Assembly: GCA_900315075.1 (NCBI GenBank)
Contig: OMXV01000014.1
Coordinates: 22,368-86,367 of the forward strand
DNA from: an uncultured Prevotellaceae bacterium
GTDB lineage: Bacteria; Bacteroidota; Bacteroidia; Bacteroidales; Bacteroidaceae
DNA: 64,000 bases
Direction: 5' to 3'
Of the stretch, positions 1 through 8,125 are shown piece after piece. The notes below the pieces were generated by a model that saw nothing but the letters and a program-made list of their open reading frames with translations, was not told the DNA's origin and did not search any database. Numbering within the stretch: the first letter of the stretch is position 1; every line of letters starts with the position of its first letter. The translations under genes and the position numbers were made by a program.

Positions 1-46
1 GGAGTATAGGGAGGATGCTTTCTCTTGACGTTGACAATCAACGTAG

Positions 47-67
47 GGACATACCCCGTGTATGTCC
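47..67. repeat. REP-like palindrome (GGACATAC stem)
   Basis: GGACATAC and GTATGTCC form an 8-bp stem around a 5-base loop, flanked on the left by CGTAG. The same hairpin recurs at 417-437 and, decayed, near 35409 and 63748. Read on the minus strand it is followed by CTAC, the tag that also follows other palindromes in this window. Confidence 0.7.
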
Positions 68-91
68 GCTATTGTTTTCTACAGAGGTCAC

Positions 92-299
92 GAATTTGAG
101 AATTAGAGAATTATTGTAATGTGAATTTCAGGGAATTTGAGACGATGCTATTCGCATCGAATCCCAAATGCAACAAATCGCTGCTCTGGCGGCCTGAATT
201 TGAGAATTTGAGAATTATTATAATGTGAATTTCAGGGAATTTAAGACGATGCTATTCGCATCGAATCCCAAATGCAACAAATCGCTGCTCTGGCGGCCT
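92..299. repeat. Two tandem copies of a 104-bp non-coding repeat
   Basis: Copy 1 covers about 92-195 and copy 2 about 196-299; they differ at only a few positions. Each contains a small hairpin (CGATGC, loop TATTC, GCATCG). No open frame or RNA-gene signature is seen in the unit. Confidence 0.85.
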
Positions 300-320
300 G
301 TAAGGCCAATGAGCAATCAG

Positions 321-339
321 CCCAGGGCAACGCCCTGGG
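321..339. repeat. REP-like palindrome (CCCAGGGC stem)
   Basis: CCCAGGGC and GCCCTGGG form a perfect 8-bp stem with a 3-base loop in non-coding DNA downstream of the minus-strand porin-like gene. It may be a repeat or help transcription to stop. Confidence 0.6.
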
Positions 340-416
340 TTTATAGTTTAAAAGGGAAAAACTCGCCCTAAAGGGGCAAAAGCTTTATGAATACGATGAC
401 TCTTTTGCCCTAATAC

Positions 417-446
417 GGACATACACGGGGTATGTCCCTACAGAGG
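417..446. repeat. REP-like palindrome with CTACAGAGG tag
   Basis: A GGACATAC/GTATGTCC stem with loop ACGGG is followed directly by CTACAGAGG. The stem is the same as at 47-67 and the tag is shared with the palindrome at 53765. The rest of 1-573 holds only repeats. Confidence 0.7.
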
Positions 447-573
447 CAACTCATTGCATTTGTCTGAACTCCTGCAACTCCTGAACTCCTGCAACTCCTG
501 TAATAAGCACAGGGGCACAGAGTTTATAAATCTCTGTGCCCCTGTGTATAAAGTTTAGAATTTAGTATCTAAA

Positions 574-1158
574 TTAGAAGAGGGTGAACTTGTAGCCCAG
601 TGTCAGTTGGAAAGTGAGGTTCTTGCTGTCGAGATCGAACTTGTCCTCGTCGAAAATCTTGGAAAGACCAAAGTTGTAACGAGCATCAAGAACAAAACGA
701 TGGAACTCGTAAGACAAGCCCACTGGGAGGGAGATGTCGAAGCTCTTCACTGCTTCATCCGTATTTACATTTACATTTTTACTATTACCCGACAATTTTG
801 CAGAGAGGTTGACACCTGGCTGGATACCAGCCTTCAAAGCCAGACCTTTCAACACATAGAAGTTTGCTGTGACAGGAATGTTAAGATAGTCGATTTTCCA
901 TGTAACATCCAAAGGCTCAATCTCAGCACCCTGCTGTGAATAGAGCACACCACCAGCCAGACTGAACTTATCGGTCACGAAATACTCAAATTCTGGACCT
1001 ACAACCAGTCCAACACGTGCTTTAGTGTCATCGGTGTTGTTGAAGTCAGCTGCACTGAAACCGATACGGGGCTGGACAGTGAGTGAACCTGCTGAATGCT
1101 GTGCAAAAACACTGGTTGATGCCAGCATGATTACTGCTGCTAGAAGAAATTTTTTCAT
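574..1158 (-). CDS. Outer-membrane beta-barrel protein (porin-family, PorT/OmpX-like)
   Basis: This 194-residue protein starts with a clear signal peptide (MKKFLLAAVIMLASTSVFAQ). The rest is a series of alternating hydrophobic/polar strands such as VGLVVGPEFEYFVTDKFSLA, ending in LTFQLTLGYKFTLF with a terminal aromatic residue, as expected for an outer-membrane barrel recognised by the BAM complex. Length and pattern fit the Bacteroidetes outer-membrane beta-barrel family (PF13568-like), whose members are mostly of unknown function. It is monocistronic, with a TACTTTTG -7 element about 100 bases upstream at 1260-1267. Confidence 0.85.
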   Translation of the reverse strand: MKKFLLAAVIMLASTSVFAQHSAGSLTVQPRIGFSAADFNNTDDTKARVGLVVGPEFEYFVTDKFSLAGGVLYSQQGAEIEPLDVTWKIDYLNIPVTANFYVLKGLALKAGIQPGVNLSAKLSGNSKNVNVNTDEAVKSFDISLPVGLSYEFHRFVLDARYNFGLSKIFDEDKFDLDSKNLTFQLTLGYKFTLF

Positions 1159-1682
1159 AATTCTAATTGTGTGTTTAGTTTATAAAAAATGAATTAAAGT
1201 AAGCTATCAACATTATCTGAATTATCATCCAATTTTGACAATCTACTTATTTCAGCCTGCAAAAGTATAAAAAATATGAAATAAACCAAAAAAAAGCGAA
1301 AAAAACGTTCAAAAATGCTACATGGAAATGAAAAAAGTCTTCCACTTCGACTGAGAAACAAGAAACATAATAGTCTTCTGATTATGCTAATTATCCTTAA
1401 ATGTCGTTAAATCAAGGTTTTGCAACGATTTCATTTACTCTTAGTCCGCCATTTTCCCGCCCTATGTGAAAAGTGAAGCGATTTCAATGGAGATAAAAGA
1501 TTACAATATTTACTTTGTTTTACTTGATAGAGAAAGTAAGAAAATGGCATTGACTAGGTTTTATCATCTTTCACGTCAATAGCCATTTGAGGTGATGGAT
1601 AACAAAAGGGAAAATGAGGATTTTAACATTTGAAGATGATATACCATCTGAATAAACACATTAAAGGTGGGACAATGCCCAC
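1159..1682. other. Intergenic region with promoter and a dispersed 72-bp repeat
   Basis: This stretch holds the promoter of the porin-like gene (minus-strand TACTTTTG at 1267-1260) and, at about 1379-1450, one copy of a 72-bp sequence that recurs at 4057-4128. I see no gene in it. Confidence 0.6.
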
Positions 1683-1925
1683 CTATAGAAATATGCACGA
1701 TATAAGGATGCTTGCTTCGGAAAGCCTAATATAGACCAAGGGCAACTTTACCCCTTTGAACAAGCGCATGTTCACCTTGAACTCATGCAAGTAACGGCAC
1801 GACAGATAGGCGCTCCACTCGTATGCGCGGTAAAAGGAGCCCTCGCGATGAAGGTGGATCACCCCACGCTCTCCACCCTGAACCATCAGGGACTCCTGAT
1901 CAATCAGCTCTCTTGTCAATGACAT
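1683..1925 (-). CDS. Short hypothetical ORF, possible gene remnant
   Basis: An 80-codon frame with a plausible protein-like middle (LHREGSFYRAYEWSAYLSCR) that resembles, from memory, a motif in Bacteroidales hypothetical proteins. The C-terminus (ILISCIFL) looks like read-through into non-coding sequence, and no TAnnTTTG promoter is visible. It may be the truncated end of a larger gene. Function unknown. Confidence 0.35.
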   Translation of the reverse strand: MSLTRELIDQESLMVQGGERGVIHLHREGSFYRAYEWSAYLSCRYLHEFKVNMRLFKGVKLPLVYIRLSEASILISCIFL

Positions 1926-1951
1926 GGTTGAGATGGTTTTGGTTCGTTTGT

Positions 1952-2039
1952 CACCCTTTTATTCACAAGGGCCGCAGTGGGGCTCCATGCAGGCCTTGGG
2001 AGGCCTGCGCCCCACCGCCTGCCCTTGCTAAAAAAGGGT
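1952..2039. repeat. Long GC-rich inverted repeat, possible terminator
   Basis: Nested inverted repeats: ACCCTTTT/AAAAGGGT outside, CAAGGGC (1966-1972)/GCCCTTG (2021-2027), GTGGGGC/GCCCCAC and GCAGGCCT/AGGCCTGC at the centre. It lies about 50 bases downstream of the minus-strand FISUMP gene, so it may end that transcript, but its length and layered structure also fit a mobile palindrome. Confidence 0.6.
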
Positions 2040-2086
2040 TTGGGTTGCGTCTTCAAATTGCGTCTTCCACGTTGGGAAAGGATGCA

Positions 2087-3214
2087 TTAATTTCTGACCA
2101 CCGGGCGGACACTTCGACCGTCGTAGCGGTAGTCGCTGTCCGTGCGCGTACCACTCGAATAGAAGTACAGGTAGTAGGCGTAGCCCGTGTACGACGGGCC
2201 CTGCGTGGACGACCAGTAGTCGCCGCGCGAACCGGCATAGTTGAGGTCGGAGTAGCTGCGGTCGCCCGCTGCCGGCAAGAACATGCTGCCGCCATTGGCT
2301 TTACTTGTGAACTTGCCACCTTTTACACCGTTCACTGTCGTCCATTCGTATGTGCAGTTGTTTCTCAACTCGTCCTGCTGCTCTTTTGACGGCATCACCC
2401 AGGAGCCACCCCATTTCACATGCGCAACATCGTACTGAGTGCCGGCGATGTCGGAACCAAGATTATGACAAGTACTTGACGACCCGTCACAATGGGTGTA
2501 GGTGCTCCAACTATATGTGCTCTTTGTGTTGGTTTCGCCCCAGGCGTAATAGTCACCGTATGCCTCCGGCTTGTCAGCTCCTACGTTGCAGCAAGCCCAT
2601 AGGGTGCCAGAAGGCAGACCGAGGTCGATCATGTGTGGGTGATGGTCATCTGGACATGACAAGTAGGTTTGCTGGCTATCTTCGTCATCCACTTTTGTGT
2701 AAGTTTGTATTTCGTAATCCCCATCTCCAAAGTCATCCTTTATTTTCAGGGTAGTGTTATCTAACAGAAGGATATAATAAATTATATCGTGACTCCAATT
2801 ATTTGATGTCATTACTAAGTTGTTGCCAGCATCCACGCTGAAGGTCCCATCGAATCTTTGTTCTTCATATTTACCATCTTCTATTCCCCAATGAAGGAAT
2901 GTGCCACCTTTGTAAAATTGATAATAATGTACAAAATGAACTGGTGGTTTGGAATAATCAAATGGTCCATTGTATGGATCTGTCTCATGGCCTTCTTCCC
3001 AAGTCAGTTTCCAAGTTCCGTATAACAGTTCGATATTTACATTCGTATTACCCCCATCTGTCCGTTCACGGAAATAGGTACGGATGATGTCCTCCGTGTT
3101 GATGACAGCGGAAGAACCGTCAGTCTTTTCTATGACCATCTCGTATTTCTTCTGAGCGAAGGCTATCATGTTTGCGAATGTCATGATGGCCAGGAGTAAA
3201 TTAAGTCTTTTCAT
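2087..3214 (-). CDS. Secreted lipocalin-like / FISUMP (major paralogous) domain protein
   Basis: The 375-residue product has a signal peptide (cleavage after MIAFAQ). Residues about 60-165 contain a lipocalin-like segment beginning LLYGTWKLTWEEG. The C-terminal half, from about 190, has the hallmarks of the Fibrobacter succinogenes major paralogous (FISUMP) domain: MIDLGLPSGTLWACCNVGA, YYAWGET, WVMPSKEQQDELRNNCTYEW, LPAAGDRS, YWSST and the final SVRPVV. Such domains are common on exported Bacteroidetes proteins; their ligand is unknown. It follows the 3223-3678 gene by 8 bases and is probably co-transcribed with it. Confidence 0.8.
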   Translation of the reverse strand: MKRLNLLLAIMTFANMIAFAQKKYEMVIEKTDGSSAVINTEDIIRTYFRERTDGGNTNVNIELLYGTWKLTWEEGHETDPYNGPFDYSKPPVHFVHYYQFYKGGTFLHWGIEDGKYEEQRFDGTFSVDAGNNLVMTSNNWSHDIIYYILLLDNTTLKIKDDFGDGDYEIQTYTKVDDEDSQQTYLSCPDDHHPHMIDLGLPSGTLWACCNVGADKPEAYGDYYAWGETNTKSTYSWSTYTHCDGSSSTCHNLGSDIAGTQYDVAHVKWGGSWVMPSKEQQDELRNNCTYEWTTVNGVKGGKFTSKANGGSMFLPAAGDRSYSDLNYAGSRGDYWSSTQGPSYTGYAYYLYFYSSGTRTDSDYRYDGRSVRPVVRN

Positions 3215-3222
3215 ATCTGGAA

Positions 3223-3678
3223 TTATTTAGTTGTTACTTTAATGGTGTTGTTAGATGCTTTTATTATGTATGTGCCTTTGGGGAAGGAGTCGATATTGAA
3301 GTCTATCGTGCCATCGTCATGGGCCTTTTGTGTGCTTTTGGTTTTGCCGTCTGGTGTGTACACATATGCCGTTGTTCCTCTTGGGATGCCCGTGAAAATG
3401 ACATGTCCTTTAGTTATTATTGGCTTGATGACCTGTTCATCGATTCGGTCAGGGTTGTCCACCCTATAGTTATCGACATCATCAATAGGTATGGAGATGT
3501 TTATGAATTCGTTTTCTATCTTCATATTCTCCCCGACAAAAGTGATGATGGGGTTGGTTGACAGAGCCAGCACCGTCTCATTGCCGGACTTCTGTTTGAT
3601 AACCAGTTTTGCGTCATAGTTCGCATGGGCGAGGATGGCGAATACCATCAGAATGACAGAGGTTAATAGTTTTTTCAT
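3223..3678 (-). CDS. Small secreted protein with C-terminal sorting-like segment
   Basis: A 151-residue protein with a signal peptide (MKKLLTSVILMVFAILAHA). The middle is beta-rich and lysine-rich. The last third (VIFTGIPRGTTAYVYTPDGK ... KGTYIIKASNNTIKVTTK) resembles the compact C-terminal beta domain that directs proteins to type IX secretion, though the end is not typical. It is the first gene of a two-gene operon with the FISUMP protein; a TATATTTG promoter element lies at 3736-3743 on the minus strand. Confidence 0.75.
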   Translation of the reverse strand: MKKLLTSVILMVFAILAHANYDAKLVIKQKSGNETVLALSTNPIITFVGENMKIENEFINISIPIDDVDNYRVDNPDRIDEQVIKPIITKGHVIFTGIPRGTTAYVYTPDGKTKSTQKAHDDGTIDFNIDSFPKGTYIIKASNNTIKVTTK

Positions 3679-3735
3679 TGTTCTATGGTTTTGAGTTTGC
3701 TCTATTATTATGATTAAGGCTCTTCAATTATGGTG

Positions 3736-3743
3736 CAAATATA
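3736..3743 (-). promoter_or_regulatory. Promoter -7 element (TATATTTG) of the two-gene operon
   Basis: A perfect TAnnTTTG lies about 60 bases upstream of the 3678 start codon; a good -33 TTTG is not obvious. Confidence 0.6.
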
Positions 3744-4000
3744 TAAAAAAATAGGAATGGGACTGTTGAGAAAGGTAAAACTTTGACTATTTGTGTAAAA
3801 TTTATACCGTCTTTGTTCAAATCGCTTCTTTGCGACATTTGTGCATTGCTAGTGAACGCCACGAGTGTCAATGCAGGTATTATAAATTATTGTAATGATA
3901 TTAAGAATGCAAAAATACACTTTGTGATTGAGAAATCCAACTAATAAGATATGAATTTTGCCAGTTGGTGGGAAAATGGCGAAACATTAGGGAAAGAGAA

Positions 4001-4038
4001 AAGGCGGAAACCCTGAATTTATCGGGGTTTCCGCCTTT
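4001..4038. terminator. Strong stem-loop, terminator-like
   Basis: AAGGCGGAAACCC and GGGTTTCCGCCTT form a perfect 13-bp stem with an 11-base loop, followed by TTCAT. It lies downstream of the broken minus-strand gene at 4139-4398. Confidence 0.65.
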
Positions 4039-4056
4039 CATAGCATAATCGGGGTA

Positions 4057-4128
4057 TGATTATGCTAATTATTCTTAAATGTCGTTAAATCAAGGATTTG
4101 CAGCAAATTCATTTACTCTTAGTCCGCC
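4057..4128. repeat. Second copy of a 72-bp dispersed repeat
   Basis: It is nearly identical to 1379-1450 (TGATTATGCTAATTATTCTT ... TTCATTTACTCTTAGTCCGC). In both places it lies a little downstream of a minus-strand gene remnant. Confidence 0.75.
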
Positions 4129-4138
4129 TGCCCTGTTT

Positions 4139-4398
4139 TCACTTTTTGCTGACTTCGATTTTTATACTGCCGTCTTTTATTCCACGTATGAGCCGAATAT
4201 GCTGTTGCTCACGTTCATCTGTCATTAACTCAAATGGATGTCCGTCAACTTCGACTTCTGGGAAGTACTTGCCCTCGACATCGTTTTTCAGATAGACACC
4301 ATTGTCTGGTTCTTCTGCTATGTAAAAGATGCGGAGTGAAGGATGAGTTCTTGCTTCTCACCCTCGATGACATAATTGGCTGTGCATATGTTTGCCAT
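4139..4398 (-). pseudogene. Frameshifted small gene, function unknown
   Basis: From ATG at 4398 the frame reads MANICTANYVIEGEKQELIL and stops at 4318. An overlapping frame, shifted at about 4333-4336, continues sensibly (LRIFYIAEEPDNGVYL ... GHPFELMTDEREQ ... IKIEVSKK) to a TGA at 4139. Joined, they give a coherent acidic protein of about 86 residues. No slippery heptamer is obvious at the junction, so I call it a disrupted gene; a sequencing error remains possible. Family not recognised. Confidence 0.6.
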
Positions 4399-4908
4399 AA
4401 TCTAATTGCTCTGAAATGGTTGTTTATCGTAACTCAACTTTCGCAAGTATATATTTCGTTCTTAGCAATGGTTTTCATAGATTTGACGTTTCATTCTTCT
4501 CTGGCCGAATGGCCTTACTCCACTTACTCCTTTCCTCCGTAGAATATTCATCATGTCATTTTCCTGCCTCTTTTGATATTTCTACGGAGGTGAGGAGTTA
4601 CAGGAGGAGCCTTGTTCGTCTGCCATAATTTAAGCGCCATCTTTCATTTATAATTCAAAAATTTAACATTTGTTATAGTTATCCAGCGTGACAAAAGTAG
4701 TTATTATATCATTATTTTTACTATCTTTGCTCTGTCTGAAGAATTTCCACATATAATACTTACTCAACTTTCGCAAGCTTCAAAAACTAATCATATCACT
4801 CCCTTCGCCCTTCGGAGAGGGGTTGGGGGTGAGACTAAAAACTAAAGACTTCTTTTGAATTTTTATCCCGATGTTACTATATTGTCGTAAACAAAAAAAC
4901 ATACTACA
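4399..4908. other. Non-coding stretch upstream of 4909 gene
   Basis: I see no credible gene. It holds a promoter element (4722-4729), two copies of a short ACTCAACTTTCGCAAG motif (about 4432 and 4762), and a C-rich/G-rich palindrome-like patch at about 4797-4833. Confidence 0.5.
4722..4729 (+). promoter_or_regulatory. Promoter -7 element (TATCTTTG)
   Basis: This perfect TAnnTTTG is about 180 bases upstream of the 4909 start codon, implying a long leader that includes a palindromic patch. Confidence 0.5.
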
Positions 4909-5286
4909 ATGAATGAATTAAGCAACAGAGAACTTCAATTAGCAATCAACAAAGTGTGCTTCTCTCAAGACTTCAAGTTTTTCTTTATTTACAAACATCA
5001 CTACTGTCCTAACGATATGACGTTGGTCGTAGAGGGTGACCCACGAGGAGAAACCCAAGAAGCCAAGAAACATTTCAGTCTGTCACTCCTCATCCGCCAT
5101 TACGGCTATGATGATCATTCCAACAGAGGTGTTTCAAAATATGACGATTTGCAGGACTACTACCCGGGGAAGTTCGACTTCACCACAGAACATCTTGACA
5201 CTGTGCTTGAATACTTCAGAATCAACAAGCCGGAACTCTACGAGAAATATATGGACGGCGTACAATTCTACCTCGGGAAAAAATAG
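4909..5286 (+). CDS. Hypothetical cytosolic protein
   Basis: A 125-residue protein with no signal peptide or membrane segment. It begins MNELSNRELQLAINKVCFSQ and is rich in aromatic and charged residues, ending in a helical-looking stretch (HLDTVLEYFRINKPELYEKY). I do not recognise a family. The frame is coherent, with a sensible start and a promoter upstream, and it stands alone between non-coding regions; an 87-bp MITE copy follows 47 bases downstream. Confidence 0.65.
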   Translation: MNELSNRELQLAINKVCFSQDFKFFFIYKHHYCPNDMTLVVEGDPRGETQEAKKHFSLSLLIRHYGYDDHSNRGVSKYDDLQDYYPGKFDFTTEHLDTVLEYFRINKPELYEKYMDGVQFYLGKK

Positions 5287-5333
5287 TTTAGACGCTACAC
5301 GTTAGACCTTAGAGCCAAATTATGTCTAATTTA

Positions 5334-5420
5334 CTGAAGTTTCCCACCCTCACAAATTACGTAAAAGTTTTATTATCACGAATTTAAGAGATTCGTGATA
5401 AAAAAGGTGGGAAAGATCAG
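5334..5420. mobile_element. Short form of a MITE-like element
   Basis: The ends are CTGAAGTTTCCCACC and GGTGGGAAAGATCAG, with a further hairpin inside (ATCACGAATTT ... ATTCGTGAT). Its first 60 bases match the left end of the 325-bp element at 55966-56290 almost exactly, and its right end matches that element's right end, so it equals the long form without about 240 internal bases. Flanks TAATTTA and TAATTAA are a near-match 7-bp target duplication. Confidence 0.75.
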
Positions 5421-5443
5421 TAATTAACTACGGATTTCCGTAG

Positions 5444-6628
5444 TTAATCCCACACGTAAATCCAATAGTCTGACTGGATGGCCATTAAGACAGAGCCGAT
5501 TTCGCGAAGGATGAAATACTGTACACTCTCGCCGCCATAGAGTCGGACGTAAAGTTCCAGACCTTCTTCCGTGGCTACCATACAATGGATTTCCGGAGCA
5601 TGGGGCATGAAGTCACCCTCGTCGTCAACAAACCAGATGGACTGACCCTCTTGATAGGTGGCAGGATCGACATCACCATGGAACTCCCAGGAAGAAGCCA
5701 CGTCACCCTCGGCGATGCATACTAAAGCAGCAAGCGCATCGGAACCCTCGTTTTCAAACTGCACGGCATAGAATTCACGCTCAGCAGTGGGAAGCGATGC
5801 CAACCACTGTGTCTGCTTGATTTTCCGACCGCCATAGTAGGTACTGATGATGCGTTGGGCGTCGGCACTGGCCCTACGGATAGGCTCACCTTCCTTCCAA
5901 CGGCTATACTGGAGCAGGGTATGGTTTTTAAAGAAACTGCTTTTCACCACCCATGGTGAAGCCTCCATGTCTTCATAGCCACGGAACATTTTGCTGACCA
6001 CCGATGGAGTGTTGAGTTTGAAAAGAAATTCATCTTCATCCCTGATGACCACACCTTCATCGTCGGTCTTCCGGTCGCGATTTTTCGATGCCAGGCGCAC
6101 ACTATTCTGATGGGGCTTGAAAATCATCTGGTTGTAAAGGCTGGGATTCAACCCTTCCTCATGGTCGATGACCACATCGAAAATATTTTTCGCCTTGTTC
6201 ATGTTACGTACAGGCAGTGGACGCTCCGAGAGTGTGATGTCTTTGCTTTGGGTTTTTCTTAGTCCTAAATTAGAAATAGTTTCCCAATACATACCCTCTG
6301 GCAAATCATTCAGTTTCACCTCTTGTGCTTTTACATCGTTGCCGTCGGGTAAAAACATGATGATTTCACGCTTATCCTGTGTCGCAACAGCCATTGCAAA
6401 ACCCAAACTACCAGCCTGCTGATTGGGATAGACCAGATATCTTTGCGGCAGTTGCCCACTGTTATGCCTCAAGCCCTCGAAGCGCGTCAGGATGCTCTCC
6501 GCACGGTCGGCATACCAGTTCTCTGCCTCCGACATCTTTTCATAGTCAATATCATCTTGTGCCCATGCCATCCCCGTGACGGCCAGCATTATCATCACAA
6601 TAGTGTAAAAGCGAAATTTCATGTTCAT
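5444..6628 (-). CDS. Secreted hypothetical protein
   Basis: I place the start at MNMKFRF (6628) because it is followed by a good signal peptide ending MAWAQ; the longer frame adds 18 residues with no export signal. The mature part (about 370 residues) has no motif I recognise. It is acidic, with several W/Y-rich beta segments (FYAVQFENEGSDALAALVCI, SWEFHGDVDPATYQEGQSIW) and ends in SDYWIYVWD. It is probably periplasmic or surface-exposed. It stands alone, with the MITE copy just beyond its 3' end. Confidence 0.7.
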   Translation of the reverse strand: MNMKFRFYTIVMIMLAVTGMAWAQDDIDYEKMSEAENWYADRAESILTRFEGLRHNSGQLPQRYLVYPNQQAGSLGFAMAVATQDKREIIMFLPDGNDVKAQEVKLNDLPEGMYWETISNLGLRKTQSKDITLSERPLPVRNMNKAKNIFDVVIDHEEGLNPSLYNQMIFKPHQNSVRLASKNRDRKTDDEGVVIRDEDEFLFKLNTPSVVSKMFRGYEDMEASPWVVKSSFFKNHTLLQYSRWKEGEPIRRASADAQRIISTYYGGRKIKQTQWLASLPTAEREFYAVQFENEGSDALAALVCIAEGDVASSWEFHGDVDPATYQEGQSIWFVDDEGDFMPHAPEIHCMVATEEGLELYVRLYGGESVQYFILREIGSVLMAIQSDYWIYVWD

Positions 6629-6754
6629 AATCGGTCGGTAATTTGTGAAGTAGGTAATAAAATGGTATAAATAAAGGAACAATTCCCTCGTGAGTCGGTT
6701 ACCTCACGAGGGGACTGTCCCCAGTGAGGTGTCCCCATAAATAATTAATGGATT

Positions 6755-6979
6755 TTAGGCACTAAAGCCTTTGGTACTGATGGTTTTCTTAATGTCACCA
6801 ATGTTCATCTCTGAATAACCATTTTTGTGCAGTTGTTCTGCGGCGGCTTTTTCAACTTCATCCTCCTGCGCATTGTTTTTATAGTTGAAAGCCTTACCTT
6901 TCAGTTCGGCAATGCCCCATCCAACAAGTGCAGCGGCGACGAAAACCGCAAATCCGATAATAATTGAAAATGTATTCAT
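6755..6979 (-). CDS. Small single-pass membrane protein
   Basis: I use the start MNTFSIIIG at 6979, because codons further upstream are translated from a short tandem repeat (GGAGTTTAGGAGTTTAG). The 74-residue product has one transmembrane helix (FSIIIGFAVFVAAALVGWGI) followed by a lysine/glutamate-rich cytoplasmic tail ending DIKKTISTKGFSA. Function unknown. Confidence 0.6.
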   Translation of the reverse strand: MNTFSIIIGFAVFVAAALVGWGIAELKGKAFNYKNNAQEDEVEKAAAEQLHKNGYSEMNIGDIKKTISTKGFSA

Positions 6980-7242
6980 GTTTTTTAAGGAGTTTAGGAG
7001 TTTAGGAGTTTGGACAATTCCTTTTAGGGAGTTCAGGAGTTCAGACAGCACCTACACTGCTATCGAAGCAATTAACTCGTTTACTTGTCAACTCATCAAC
7101 TTGTATTCTCGTATCTTTAAACTATATTTTCTGCAAAAGTACTGCTTTTTTTTTAGTAAAGCAAGCTTTGCGCGGAATTTTTTGAAGATTCGAACAGTCC
7201 TAAAAGTCCATAGACAAGAAGAGAATAATAACTCCCCTTCCC

Positions 7243-7710
7243 CTACACCACCTCCATCCTCTTTTTAGGCTTTTTGATTCTTGGAGTGAGGCTGACGATG
7301 AACTGCTGGCGGATGTCCTGGGCACGCTGATACCAGAGGTTTGCACTCTCGGGGGCCACGATGCGGAGCCATTCGGTGAGGACCACCGCCTTCATATATT
7401 CCATTGCCTGTACTTGCCAGAGCCTGACGGTGTTCTCACTCACCGCCACGTCAGGTCTGACACTAAGCATATAGCGCTGTGGTGTTTCCAATGCCAAATG
7501 TGGTAGTGTATAAGGTTGCAAGATATCACACACCTCGTGGAAAGCCATGTTGATGGCAGAGGAAAGTAGAGGTTCGTCCACCTCCATGACAGCCAAACGC
7601 TCATAGTTCTCCACTGCCTGTTCACTTTTCACAGCCATGTAGGCGGAAGTCATGGCCACTTGTCTGAGGATATCGTGGATGTCGATGTCGATTTTACGCA
7701 GCATGTTCAT
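7243..7710 (-). CDS. Helical protein at the end of the virion-gene block
   Basis: This 155-residue, mostly alpha-helical protein has no membrane segment and ends in the basic tail RIKKPKKRMEVV. Its 5' end overlaps the holin-like gene by 17 bases, so the two are translationally coupled and the function is probably linked to the phage-type genes upstream. No family recognised; a small head-tail or assembly protein is one possibility, inferred only from position. Confidence 0.6.
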   Translation of the reverse strand: MNMLRKIDIDIHDILRQVAMTSAYMAVKSEQAVENYERLAVMEVDEPLLSSAINMAFHEVCDILQPYTLPHLALETPQRYMLSVRPDVAVSENTVRLWQVQAMEYMKAVVLTEWLRIVAPESANLWYQRAQDIRQQFIVSLTPRIKKPKKRMEVV

Positions 7711-7978
7711 TATTATCCTTTTTGTCTTTGGTATCTTTGTTGAGATGATTTTCTTTGTTGAAATTGTTGATATTCGACTTGAGGTCGCCGAGTTTTGTTC
7801 GGAAATAGACGCTTACTCCGAAAATCGAGCCTGCATAGGTGAGTGCCTGGGCAACATACCATAGTACGCCCTGACCGATGTCACCATCATTCTTAAAAAA
7901 CGACAGAAATGCCAGGATGATTCCCGATACGATCATCGCAACGGCACTGCCATATTGTATCCAGTCCTTTTTTTGCAT
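7694..7978 (-). CDS. Holin-like small membrane protein
   Basis: I start at MQKKDW (7978); the upstream in-frame codons come from the TTGAAGATTGAAAATTG repeat. The 94-residue product has two hydrophobic segments (YGSAVAMIVSGIILAFLSFF and VLWYVAQALTYAGSIFGVSV) and a charged Lys/Asp/Asn-rich tail, the layout of small phage holins. Its place between the tail-spike gene and the end of a virion-gene block supports this. No endolysin is visible nearby. A generic small membrane protein is the alternative. Confidence 0.55.
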   Translation of the reverse strand: MQKKDWIQYGSAVAMIVSGIILAFLSFFKNDGDIGQGVLWYVAQALTYAGSIFGVSVYFRTKLGDLKSNINNFNKENHLNKDTKDKKDNNEHAA

Positions 7979-7980
7979 TA

Positions 7981-8022
7981 TTGAAAATTGAAGATTGAAG
8001 ATTGAGGATTGAAAATTGAGGA
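7981..8022. repeat. Short tandem repeat (TTGAAGATTGAAAATTGAGGA type)
   Basis: Irregular tandem units of TTGAA(G/A)ATTGA lie just upstream of the holin-like start codon. The same family occurs at 11205-11262, 12450-12556 and 46053-46130. Confidence 0.75.
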
Positions 8023-8125
8023 TGAAGGGAAGATATAGGGACATTACCATTGTGAACGGCAGAGGTAATCTCTTACCCCTTGTCCCTTACCTCTTTCCTC
8101 TAAAAATTACTCTAACAACTGACAA

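Noticed and set aside
140-180. tRNA-like TTCGCATCGAATCCC sequence, twice
   Set aside because: It is a small hairpin within a tandem repeat. There is no acceptor stem, D arm or anticodon arm around it.
4416-4628. Plus-strand frame of 70 codons
   Set aside because: Composition is typical of random AT-rich sequence; no promoter, start context or family feature.
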